DNA of 5,876 nucleotides from assembly GCA_900545995.1 (NCBI GenBank), contig URBM01000117.1, forward strand, positions 1 through 5,876. The letters run 5' to 3'. Origin of the DNA: an uncultured Collinsella sp. Lineage in GTDB: Bacteria; Actinomycetota; Coriobacteriia; Coriobacteriales; Coriobacteriaceae. Positions within the stretch are counted from its first letter, which is position 1. The number at the start of each line of letters is the position of its first letter. Below are positions 1 through 5,648 of the stretch, piece by piece. A program made the translations under genes and the position numbers. The notes under the pieces are model-generated. The model was given only the letters and a program-made list of their open reading frames with translations. It did no database searches and had not been told where the DNA came from.

Positions 1-40
1 GAAGACGGCATACGAGAGTGCCTCTTGTCTCGTGGGCTCG
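1..40 (+). other. Illumina Nextera i7 index-primer sequence (assembly artefact)
   Basis: Positions 1-17 equal the 3' part of the Illumina P7 oligo (GAAGACGGCATACGAGA). Position 18 is G where P7 has T. Positions 19-26 (TGCCTCTT) equal Nextera i7 index N711. Positions 27-40 (GTCTCGTGGGCTCG) equal the Nextera read-2 adapter minus its last G. The transposon mosaic end that normally follows is absent, and ettA coding sequence continues directly. Bases 30-40 could be either adapter or genome, because the codons for DEPT in ettA read nearly the same on this strand. Oligo identities are from established knowledge of the kit; mispriming is inference. Confidence 0.93.
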
Positions 41-1446
41 TCGAGGAGCAACAGGTTGCCGCCCTGCTTGAGCGTGAGCGCCAGGTTCAGACGGTTGCGC
101 TCGCCACCGGAGAGCACGCCAGCGCGCTTCTGCTGGTCCTGGCCCTTAAAGCCAAAGCTCGCCACGTACGCGCGGCTGGGGACCTCGGTCTCGCCCACCA
201 TCATGTGGTCCAGGCCATCCGAGACGACCTCCCACAGGTTCTTGTCGGGGTCGATGCCGGAACGGTTCTGGTCGACGTAGGAAATCTTGACGGTCTCGCC
301 CACCTCGAGCTCGCCCGAAGTCAGCGGCTCCAGGCCCACGATGGTCTTGAAGAGCGTAGTCTTGCCCACACCGTTGGGGCCGATGACGCCCACGATGCCG
401 TTACGCGGCAGGGTGAAAGAAAGGTCGTCGATGAGCACGCGACCGTCGAATTCCTTGTGCAGGTGATGGGCCTCGAGCACCTTGTTACCCAGACGCGGTC
501 CAACGGGAATGCGGATATCGGTCCAGTCGAGCTTCTGGCTTGCGCGGGCCTCGGCCTCCATCTCCTCGTAGCGAGCCAGACGGGCCTTGTTCTTTGCCTG
601 GCGAGCCTTGGGCGAGCTGCGTACCCACTCGAGCTCGGCCTCCATGCGCTTGGCGAGCTTGGCGTCGCGGTTGCCCTGCGCCTCGATACGGGCGGCCTTG
701 GTCTCCAGATACGTGGAGTAGTTGCCCTTGTAGGGATAAAGGTGACCGCGGTCGACCTCGCAGATCCACTCGGCAACGTTATCCAGGAAGTAGCGATCGT
801 GCGTGACGGCAAGCACCGCGCCCTGGTAGTTGTGCAGGAAGTGCTCGAGCCACAGGATCGACTCGGCGTCCAGGTGGTTCGTGGGCTCGTCGAGCAGCAG
901 CAGGTCGGGAGCTTCGAGCAGCAGCTTGCACAGGGCCACGCGACGGCGCTCGCCGCCGGAAAGTACGTTGACCGGCATGTCGGAATCGGGCAGCTGCAGG
1001 GCGTCCATGGCCTGGCCGAGCTTGGAATCGATATCCCAGCCGTCGGCGGCGTCGATCTCGTCCTGGAGCTTTCCCATCTCGGCCATGAGGGCGTCCATGT
1101 CGCAATCCGGGTCGCACATCTCCTCGCCGATCTTGTTGAAGCGATCGACCTTGGCGATCATGTCGCCAAATGCCATGCGCACGTTCTCGATGACGGTCTT
1201 GTCGTCGTCGAGCGGCGGCTCCTGCTGCAGGATACCCACGGTGTAGCCGGGGGTGAGCTTGGCATCGCCGTTGGAGACCTCCTCGATGCCGGCCATGATC
1301 TTGAGCAGGGTCGACTTGCCCATACCGTTGGGGCCCACGACGCCGATCTTGGCACCGGGGTAGAAGCTCAGGGTCACGTCGTCAAGGATCACCTTGTCGC
1401 CATGGGCCTTGCGAGCCTGATACATCTGATAAATGAACTCCGCCAC
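31..1446 (-). CDS. ettA: EttA, energy-dependent translational throttle ABC-F ATPase (C-terminus missing)
   Basis: This is an ABC-F protein that binds the ribosomal E site and couples the ATP/ADP state to entry into elongation. It is cytoplasmic with no membrane segments. Counting from the GTG at 1446, NBD1 has Walker A GPNGMGKST (residues 38-46), an EttA-type arm insertion (about 80-145), signature LSGGE (162-166) and DEPTNHLD (186-193). A charged interdomain linker follows (about 230-310). NBD2 has Walker A GPNGVGKTT (356-364), LSGGE (445-449) and DEPT (469-472). The expected NDLD and roughly 80 more residues are lost at the contig end; the codons at 1-30 are adapter. An ATG lies at 1452, but AAGGAG (1455-1460) is only 2 nt from it and 8 nt from the GTG. 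The GTG start gives MAEFIYQM, which lines up with E. coli EttA MAQFVYTM. Separated from the upstream operon by a terminator. Confidence 0.95.
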
Positions 1447-1484
1447 AGTCATTTCTCCTTATCTAGCTGCGGAAATCTTCTCCC

Positions 1485-1512
1485 CCTCTCCGTTTTGGAA
1501 AAAGCGGAGAGG
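1485..1512 (-). promoter_or_regulatory. Hairpin in the ettA 5' leader
   Basis: A perfect 8-bp inverted repeat, CCTCTCCG at 1485-1492 and CGGAGAGG at 1505-1512, encloses a 12-base loop. It lies 24 bases upstream of the ettA Shine-Dalgarno sequence. No T-run follows it on either strand, so it is not an ordinary terminator. It may be a leader structure acting on ettA translation or mRNA stability; the function is inference. I see no convincing -35/-10 pair between the upstream terminator and ettA. Confidence 0.45.
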
Positions 1513-1526
1513 CAGTTCGCGCGTTC

Positions 1527-1557
1527 TAATAAAAAGGGGCATGGTTGCCCACACCCC
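1527..1557 (-). terminator. Rho-independent terminator after sdpI
   Basis: Read on the minus strand, GGGGTGTGG pairs with CCATGCCCC over 9 bp (two G-U wobbles) around a GCAA loop, a GNRA tetraloop. TTTTTATTA follows at once. It starts 67 bases beyond the sdpI stop codon and 81 bases before the ettA Shine-Dalgarno sequence. Its natural role is ending the sdpRI transcript. If ettA is transcribed from further upstream it could also act as an attenuator in the ettA leader. Confidence 0.82.
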
Positions 1558-1623
1558 CTAATACTACCTGGGAAAAGTCCCCCGGAACATACTATGAACT
1601 GCATACGCTAGTTTTCCGCACCC

Positions 1624-2328
1624 TTAACGAGCGGCTCGCTGCGATTTGCGCCACAACAGATACGAGTAGACGTAGACGGCTCCAACCGAACCAAACGCCA
1701 GAACCGCAATCACCGCGGCGACGACTTCACTCGAAAGCACGCTGCCTGCCACGCCCATCACAATCAGGCCAATACCTAGCACCATAAAGCAGGCGCCGCC
1801 AAAACGCTGCGTACGGCGCCAGTTCTCGGGATCGGCAAGCGCCCAGGGTGTCTTGATACCGAGCGTATAGTTCTGCTTCACACGCGGCAAGTAGTTGCCT
1901 ACGCCGATGAACAGCAAACCGACAACACCGGAAATCAGCACGTTAACCGAACCGACCGCCGGCACCACGCCCCAGACCGTAAGCTCTCCCAGCCAGCTTA
2001 TGGCGCACATGAACAAGGTGAAGGCGATTACGAAGCCCTGGTAGAACTTGCCCGAGGTTCGATATGCCTCACCTTTGGGGTCGATGCGCGGCACCACGCA
2101 GAACATTGCGAGAAGCGCCAGAGGCAGCACGCCGAGCGCGGAGGCCATCCAGCTAGGACCCCAACCGTCGACGGCGCCGTTCGCGCCCCAGTGCGTGGGA
2201 ATCTGCGCAGGCAAGCTCGGCATCACCATGAGGTGCGCTACGACATTGGCGACGCACAGAGCGACCAGCGCAATCCACACGCGCGACGATACCCCCGTGG
2301 GGTGAATGCCCTTGTTTTCGTTATTCAT
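1624..2328 (-). CDS. sdpI: SdpI-family membrane protein (DUF1648 plus SdpI domain)
   Basis: A 234-residue integral membrane protein. In Bacillus subtilis SdpI gives immunity to the SdpC toxin peptide and also signals by sequestering the repressor SdpR at the membrane. The DUF1648 signature follows helix 1: PSLPAQIPTHWGANGAVDGW (residues 37-56). The SdpI signature is GNYLPRVKQNYTLGIKTPW (144-162), then NWRRTQRFGG (169-178). Six hydrophobic segments are visible at about 16-36, 60-80, 97-118, 121-143, 176-196 and 201-226. The start is ATG at 2328, inside the sdpR stop region (ATGAATAA, 8-base overlap), with AAGGTG six bases upstream; the longer frame from 2370 is rejected. The overlap implies translational coupling to sdpR. 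The ligand here is unknown because no sdpABC genes are in view. Confidence 0.9.
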   Translation of the reverse strand: MNNENKGIHPTGVSSRVWIALVALCVANVVAHLMVMPSLPAQIPTHWGANGAVDGWGPSWMASALGVLPLALLAMFCVVPRIDPKGEAYRTSGKFYQGFVIAFTLFMCAISWLGELTVWGVVPAVGSVNVLISGVVGLLFIGVGNYLPRVKQNYTLGIKTPWALADPENWRRTQRFGGACFMVLGIGLIVMGVAGSVLSSEVVAAVIAVLAFGSVGAVYVYSYLLWRKSQRAAR

Positions 2329-2599
2329 CCTTATCACCTTCCGTGTTTGTAAAGCCCATAAACCAGCCAATCAAATCCTGCATGACGGTGGTGTTTAAGC
2401 TGTATACGATGTTTTGGCCATGGCGCTCGTCGGTCACCAACCCGGCGTTTTTGAGCGTCGCCAAGTGATGGCTCAGCGACGGCTTACTGATATCGAAATG
2501 CTCGGCAAGCTCCCCCGCCGTGCAATTGCCCTCGCGCAGCAACTCCAAAATGCGCCGTCGCGTTGGATCGGCAAGCGCCTTAAAACCCTCTCCCGGCAT
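2321..2599 (-). CDS. sdpR: SdpR-like ArsR-family autorepressor
   Basis: A 92-residue winged-helix DNA-binding protein, the usual size of SdpR. The N-terminus FKALADPTRRRILELL (residues 6-21) is the classic ArsR opening. The helix-turn-helix spans about 27-50 (TAGELAEHF, then SKPSLSHHLATLKNAG), and the wing is at 55-68 (VTDERHGQNIVYSL). SLNTTVMQDLIGW (67-79) is typical of SdpR relatives. There is one cysteine (26) and no ELCVCDL metal site, so it is not a metal sensor. I chose ATG 2599 because AGGAGG (2604-2609) lies just upstream; the in-frame ATGs at 2617 and 2614 lack a good ribosome binding site. It is first in the operon with sdpI and probably represses its own promoter through the inverted repeat at 2648-2671. 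The SdpR identity rests on remembered family similarity and on pairing with sdpI. Confidence 0.9.
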   Translation of the reverse strand: MPGEGFKALADPTRRRILELLREGNCTAGELAEHFDISKPSLSHHLATLKNAGLVTDERHGQNIVYSLNTTVMQDLIGWFMGFTNTEGDKDE

Positions 2600-2633
2600 A
2601 AGACCTCCTCTCATCATCTCTCATGACGCGCAC

Positions 2634-2662
2634 ACTATACTCGATATTTAGATGTTTGTCTA
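2634..2662 (-). promoter_or_regulatory. sigma-70-type promoter of sdpRI
   Basis: On the minus strand, -35 TAGACA (2657-2662) and -10 TATAGT (2634-2639) are separated by exactly 17 bases. Transcription should start near 2627, about 28 bases before the sdpR ATG. The -35 box lies inside an inverted repeat, which suits repression by SdpR. Confidence 0.75.
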
Positions 2663-2671
2663 ACTATCTAA
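2648..2671. promoter_or_regulatory. Putative SdpR operator (inverted repeat)
   Basis: TTAGAT (2648-2653) and ATCTAA (2666-2671) form perfect 6-bp arms 12 bases apart, in a 24-base AT-rich site covering the sdpRI -35 box. ArsR-family dimers commonly bind such dyads across promoters. Assignment to SdpR is inference from position. Confidence 0.55.
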
Positions 2672-2681
2672 TCTTGTACTC

Positions 2682-2717
2682 AAAAAAATAGCCGCCTCCG
2701 CGTAATGCGAAGACGGC
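2682..2717 (-). terminator. Strong rho-independent terminator, minus strand, between sdpR and tcdA
   Basis: Arms 2707-2717 and 2691-2701 give an 11-bp stem in minus-strand RNA (two G-U wobbles) with a 5-base loop. TATTTTTTT follows. On the plus strand the wobbles become C-A mismatches and no T-run follows, so it works one way only. No protein gene on the minus strand ends just upstream of it, which is why I read it as the 3' end of a small RNA. Confidence 0.75.
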
Positions 2718-2777
2718 CACTTCTCACGCTACAAACGTGTTTTAGAGTTGGCCAACCCGCTGCAACGGGTGCCATCT
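2686..2777 (-). ncRNA. Candidate small RNA between sdpR and tcdA
   Basis: A promoter-like pair (TTGAAA, 17 bases, TAAGAT) at 2812-2784 on the minus strand would start a transcript near 2777. A strong terminator ends it near 2686, giving about 90 nt. The interval is rich in structure: stem ACCCG/CGGGT (2755-2770), the 10-base palindrome GTTGGCCAAC (2747-2756) overlapping it, stem CACG/CGTG (2725-2739), and the terminator stem. An ATG inside opens a 31-codon frame ending in the U-tract, but it lacks a ribosome binding site. No known RNA family is recognised. Alternatives are the decayed 3' end of a lost gene, or an insulator blocking readthrough into sdpRI. Confidence 0.42.
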
Positions 2778-2783
2778 GCTTCA

Positions 2784-2812
2784 ATCTTATGCGAACCCCG
2801 ATCCCATTTCAA
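2784..2812 (-). promoter_or_regulatory. Putative promoter of the candidate small RNA
   Basis: Minus-strand -35 TTGAAA (2807-2812) and -10 TAAGAT (2784-2789) have a 17-base spacer; each box matches consensus at four of six positions. It is divergent from the tcdA promoter, whose -10 lies at 2849-2854. Confidence 0.45.
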
Positions 2813-2848
2813 CAAGCCCAAGGGCTCAAATGGAATCGCAATAATACC

Positions 2849-2854
2849 TATAAT
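2849..2854 (+). promoter_or_regulatory. -10 box of the tcdA-tatD operon
   Basis: A perfect TATAAT lies 43 bases upstream of the tcdA ATG, predicting a start near 2861 and a leader of about 37 bases. No good -35 is seen at 16-18 bases (TCAAAT at 17), so the promoter may be weak or activator-dependent. Confidence 0.55.
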
Positions 2855-2897
2855 GGCGATAGCTAAAACACGACCGACTCCCCATCGGAGGATATCT

Positions 2898-3695
2898 ATG
2901 ACCGAAACCACAGCCGCAGCCGCCATCGAGACACGCGACACCAAGCTCGAGATTATCATGGGCCGCGAGGCACTCGATAAGCTCGCCGATGCTACGGTGC
3001 TAGTGCTCGGCTGCGGAGGCGTGGGCTCCAACTGCTGCGAGGCACTCGCCCGCGGCGGCATTGGTCATTTCGTCATTCTGGATAAGGACATCATCGCGCC
3101 CAGCAATATCAATCGCCAGGCCATCGCCTTTCACAGCACCGTCGGCAAGCGCAAGGTTGACGTGATGGAGGCCATGATCCACGACATCAATCCCGCCGCC
3201 ACCGTCATCAAGCGCACCGAATACTTGCTGAGCGACAACATCGATGATTTCTTCGCGAGCGTTTTGGAGCAGACGGACGGCAAGCTCGACTACGTCGTCG
3301 ACGCCATCGACACCATCTCGGCCAAGCTCACCATTGCCAAATATGCTCAGGACCACGACATTCGTTTGGTTAGCTCCATGGGCGGGGCCAACAAGCTCCA
3401 TCCCGAGTGCCTCCGCTTTGCCGACATTTTCGATACGGTACGTGACCCCATGAGCCGCATCATGCGCAAAGAATGCAAGAAGCGCGGAATCAAGAGCCTG
3501 CATGTACTGTTTAGCTGCGAGGAATCGGTTAAGACACAGCCCCGCGATCCTTCCAACATCCACGAGCGCACCGAGCTGGGAACCGCCAGCTTTATGCCGC
3601 CCATCATGGGTCAGATGATCGCCGGCGAGGTTATCCGCCAGATCAGCGGTCGCGGCATCGAGCGCGTGCGCGCCGATGGCCAGCGCCTAGACTAG
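2898..3695 (+). CDS. tcdA: TcdA (CsdL), tRNA threonylcarbamoyladenosine dehydratase
   Basis: An E1/ThiF-superfamily ATP-dependent enzyme that dehydrates t6A37 of ANN-decoding tRNAs to cyclic t6A. It is cytoplasmic. Its 265 residues are close to E. coli TcdA (about 268). The Rossmann nucleotide loop GCGGVGS is at 38-44, followed by NINRQ (70-74) with the ATP-site arginine. A conserved GKRKVDVM (83-90) comes next, then INP (97-99), the DAID motif (135-138) and SSMGGANKLHP (159-169). Family-typical blocks TVRDPMSRIMRKE (180-192) and GTASFMPPIMGQ (228-239) follow. The start is ATG 2898, with GGAGGA (2887-2892) five bases upstream; an in-frame TTG at 2748 is upstream of the -10 box and rejected. 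A tatD gene follows after 14 bases. No sulphur-transfer partner (csdA/csdE) is in the window. Confidence 0.9.
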   Translation: MTETTAAAAIETRDTKLEIIMGREALDKLADATVLVLGCGGVGSNCCEALARGGIGHFVILDKDIIAPSNINRQAIAFHSTVGKRKVDVMEAMIHDINPAATVIKRTEYLLSDNIDDFFASVLEQTDGKLDYVVDAIDTISAKLTIAKYAQDHDIRLVSSMGGANKLHPECLRFADIFDTVRDPMSRIMRKECKKRGIKSLHVLFSCEESVKTQPRDPSNIHERTELGTASFMPPIMGQMIAGEVIRQISGRGIERVRADGQRLD

Positions 3696-3709
3696 CGGAG
3701 CGCACCGAG

Positions 3710-4492
3710 ATGGAGCCCCGGTTATTTGATGCACACTGCCATCTTGATTTAATGGCCCACCCGGACGCCGTTGCCGATGAGGCAACGGCGCTGGGCTTGG
3801 GTCTATTTGATTGCGGCGTCGATCCACGCGACTTTTCGGCCGCAAACGAGCGCGCTCGTCGCCACCCGGGCATCATCGCCGGCGTTGGGCTTCACCCCTG
3901 GTGGCTCGCCGATGGCCACTGCGGTTTTGCCGAAGTCAATCTGCTTTGCGAAGTTGCTGCCCAAGAACGCTACATCGGCGAAGTCGGACTCGACTTTTCC
4001 GCGCGCTTTGCTGGAAGTGAGCCGCTACAAATACAGGCACTTAACCGGCTCTGCGATGCGCTCGTGCAGCATCCTCTTACCGGGCGCGTGATATCAATTC
4101 ACGCCGTTCGTTCGGCAGGAGCCGTACTGGACGTCCTCGAATCGCATGGACTACTCATCCCAAACCCCGACTCCCCCGCTATCATCTTCCACTGGTTTAG
4201 CGGCACTTCGGACGAACTCACCCGCGCGCGTAATGCGGGCTGCTATTTTTCCGTCAACGAACGCATGCTCGCGACCAAGCGCTGTCGCGAATACGCACGA
4301 CAGATTCCACTCGACCGCCTACTGCTCGAGACCGATGCGCCGGCCGAGCCAAACACAGAAACAAGCACGCAGTCGCTCATCAGGTCGCTCACAAGGACCT
4401 CAGAACGCATCACCTCGCTCAAAAACTGCGACGCAAAGCGCATCGAGTCGATAGTTTTAACAAATGCGCGCTCTGTTTTTGACCTTCGCTAA
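3710..4492 (+). CDS. TatD-family metal-dependent hydrolase
   Basis: A cytoplasmic TIM-barrel hydrolase of the amidohydrolase superfamily. Family members act as divalent-metal DNases/exonucleases or phosphoesterases; the exact substrate here is not deducible. Metal ligands are all in place: DAHCH (His9, His11), GEVGLDF (Glu91), SIHAVRS (His131), FHWFSG (His161) and LLLETDAP (Asp209). GVGLHPWW (58-65) is also a family block. At 260 residues it is the normal family size. GGAG (3697-3700) is nine bases before the ATG, and the gap to the tcdA stop is only 14 bases, so the pair should be cotranscribed and may share a role in nucleic-acid housekeeping (inference). The stop codon is six bases before the first arm of the large inverted repeat. 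It could be the TatD or the YjjV/YcfH branch; I cannot decide which. Confidence 0.9.
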   Translation: MEPRLFDAHCHLDLMAHPDAVADEATALGLGLFDCGVDPRDFSAANERARRHPGIIAGVGLHPWWLADGHCGFAEVNLLCEVAAQERYIGEVGLDFSARFAGSEPLQIQALNRLCDALVQHPLTGRVISIHAVRSAGAVLDVLESHGLLIPNPDSPAIIFHWFSGTSDELTRARNAGCYFSVNERMLATKRCREYARQIPLDRLLLETDAPAEPNTETSTQSLIRSLTRTSERITSLKNCDAKRIESIVLTNARSVFDLR

Positions 4493-4497
4493 CCCCT

Positions 4498-4729
4498 GGT
4501 GTGCAAAAAATGCCAAATATGAGTACTGCTACCGGAATGGATACATTTCTTTTAACTTTCCAACCGCCAGAATAATCCTCGGTTGTCCGCTAATTAAAGC
4601 TTTTACAGTCATTCATCCTGCGTTTTCACAAATCTTAAACCCCCCAGACGCTCAAATCACGTCTGAAGGGGTTGATTTTGCTGCGACTAAATTAGTCACA
4701 GTACTCATATTTGGCATTTTTTGCACACC
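4498..4729. repeat. 232-bp element with perfect 31-bp inverted terminal repeats
   Basis: The arm at 4498-4528 is the exact reverse complement of 4699-4729, 31 of 31 bases, with 170 bases between. Each arm begins GGTGTGC, then six As, then TGCC, and ends GAGTACTG when read inward. One wobble and two further pairs can be added outside. It sits between two converging genes, so both transcripts carry the same 31-nt sequence in the same sense: six bases after the tatD stop and 42 bases after the frlD stop. No target-site duplication is obvious at the flanks. No transposase or other convincing gene lies inside. It may be a MITE-like or dispersed intergenic element, or a convergent 3'-end element. 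Confidence 0.85.
4638..4673. terminator. Possible bidirectional terminator hairpin between tatD and frlD
   Basis: CAGACG (4645-4650) pairs with CGTCTG (4660-4665), and AACCCC (4638-4643) pairs with GGGGTT (4668-4673), with a 1x2 internal loop and a 9-base apical loop. GATTTTG follows on the plus strand and TAAGATTT on the minus strand; both U-tracts are weak. The position between convergent genes fits termination in both directions. Confidence 0.5.
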
Positions 4730-4730
4730 G

Positions 4731-4764
4731 GGTCCCGAGGAGGCGCCTGTACCTCCCCGGGACC
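4731..4764 (-). terminator. Stable hairpin at the 3' end of the frlD transcript
   Basis: Arms 4731-4743 and 4752-4764 form a 13-bp GC-rich stem (one G-U wobble on the minus strand) with an 8-base loop, starting only six bases after the frlD stop codon. No U-run follows directly, so it may protect the 3' end or stall polymerase rather than act as a classical intrinsic terminator. Confidence 0.5.
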
Positions 4765-4770
4765 GCTCGG

Positions 4771-5634
4771 CTATTCGACGATTGGTGCTCCGTGGCCCCA
4801 AGAACCTTCCATGCCGCACACGGTCGAGGCAAACCCGGCAGCAAAGTCGAGCGCGCGCTCGATGGCCTCGGCGCCATCTTCACCACGCTTGGCGGAATCG
4901 AGATAGCACATCAAAAACGAGGTAAGGAACGAGTCGCCCGCCCCCATGGTGTCCTTCATGTCCGTTACCGGTTTAGCCAGCTGGCGGTAATAACGCTCGC
5001 CGTCGTAAGCAATGCAGCCCTCGGCGCCCGCCGTAGCCGACACAAAACGCGGACCCAAGCCCTTCACCCATGCCAGACGCTCGCGGATCTCGTCCTCACT
5101 CGCGGCATCCGCCGCACTAAAGAAAGCGAAATCGACGTAGGGCGCAATCTGCTCGTAGTACTCGTCGGTAGAGTCGTCCGAAAAGTCAAAAGAGACCGTG
5201 ACGCCCGCAGCCTTCAACTTGGGCAGTTCGCGCTCGGTAAAGCAATAGTTGCCCGAATGAACCACATCGAACTGCTTCATGTACGCAAGGTCAAAGCGAT
5301 CGAGGACATAGCGCGCATCGCCACGGATACCGCCCTCGTTGGAGCCAAGGAAGACACGGTCACCGTCAACGACGGTCACGCGAGCCGCTCCGTTCTCGCC
5401 AATCATCTGCTCGCACTTGTCAAGCTCGATACCCTCATCCTCGAGGCTTGCAATGACATGCTCGGCAGCGGCGTCATTGCCAAAAATGCCCATGTATGCA
5501 CAGCGTGCGGCACCGCATTTCTTGGCATAAACGGCGAAGTTCACCGCATTGCCGCCGGGATACATGGTGTGGATATGCTCGTAGCGATCGACGACGTTGT
5601 CGCCAAATCCGAGCGCGTTAACGTTAAATGCCAT
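4771..5634 (-). CDS. frlD: PfkB-family sugar kinase, probable fructoselysine 6-kinase (FrlD-like)
   Basis: A ribokinase-fold kinase that likely phosphorylates fructoselysine at C6 with ATP, yielding the substrate of the deglycase encoded just upstream. It has 287 residues, against about 260 in E. coli FrlD. The N-terminal substrate region has GDNVVDRY (11-18) and GGNAVNFAVY (27-36), very like FrlD GGNAVNVAVY. Further FrlD-like blocks are DRVF (92-95), NEGG (99-102), DVVHSGNY (123-130), FDFSDDS (149-155) and DFAFFSAA (168-175). The PfkB signature DTMGAGDSF (228-236) carries the catalytic base Asp234 and the anion hole. The start is ATG 5634 with AAGGGA (5643-5648) eight bases upstream; the frlB-like stop is 14 bases away, so the genes form an operon. 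Substrate is inferred from the motifs and neighbour; another Amadori or sugar substrate is possible. Confidence 0.82.
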   Translation of the reverse strand: MAFNVNALGFGDNVVDRYEHIHTMYPGGNAVNFAVYAKKCGAARCAYMGIFGNDAAAEHVIASLEDEGIELDKCEQMIGENGAARVTVVDGDRVFLGSNEGGIRGDARYVLDRFDLAYMKQFDVVHSGNYCFTERELPKLKAAGVTVSFDFSDDSTDEYYEQIAPYVDFAFFSAADAASEDEIRERLAWVKGLGPRFVSATAGAEGCIAYDGERYYRQLAKPVTDMKDTMGAGDSFLTSFLMCYLDSAKRGEDGAEAIERALDFAAGFASTVCGMEGSWGHGAPIVE

Positions 5635-5648
5635 GGCCTTTGTCCCTT

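Noticed and set aside
25..1611. A 528-codon open frame on the plus strand opposite ettA
   Set aside because: It is the antisense mirror of the clear ABC-F gene, with low-complexity Leu/Val/Ala/His-rich translation and no recognisable domain; its 5' end also lies in adapter sequence.
2688..2780. A 31-codon frame inside the candidate small RNA (ATG at 2773)
   Set aside because: No Shine-Dalgarno sequence, and it runs through the terminator stem to stop in the U-tract.
2748..2897. Possible N-terminal extension of tcdA from an in-frame TTG
   Set aside because: It would start upstream of the -10 box at 2849 and matches no family N-terminus, while ATG 2898 has GGAGGA at a good distance and gives normal family length.
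3000..3563. A 187-codon open frame on the minus strand opposite tcdA
   Set aside because: Antisense shadow of tcdA; the sense frame has all E1-like motifs, a ribosome binding site and an operon partner.
4498..4729. CRISPR array or insertion sequence
   Set aside because: There are only two arms, inverted rather than direct, no spacers, no transposase frame and no clear target-site duplication.
4464..4925. Open frame crossing the tatD end and the inverted repeat, and a minus-strand frame (4692-4886) sharing the peptide CAKNAKYEYC
   Set aside because: The shared peptide only reflects both inverted-repeat arms being read in the same frame; neither frame has a ribosome binding site or a known domain.
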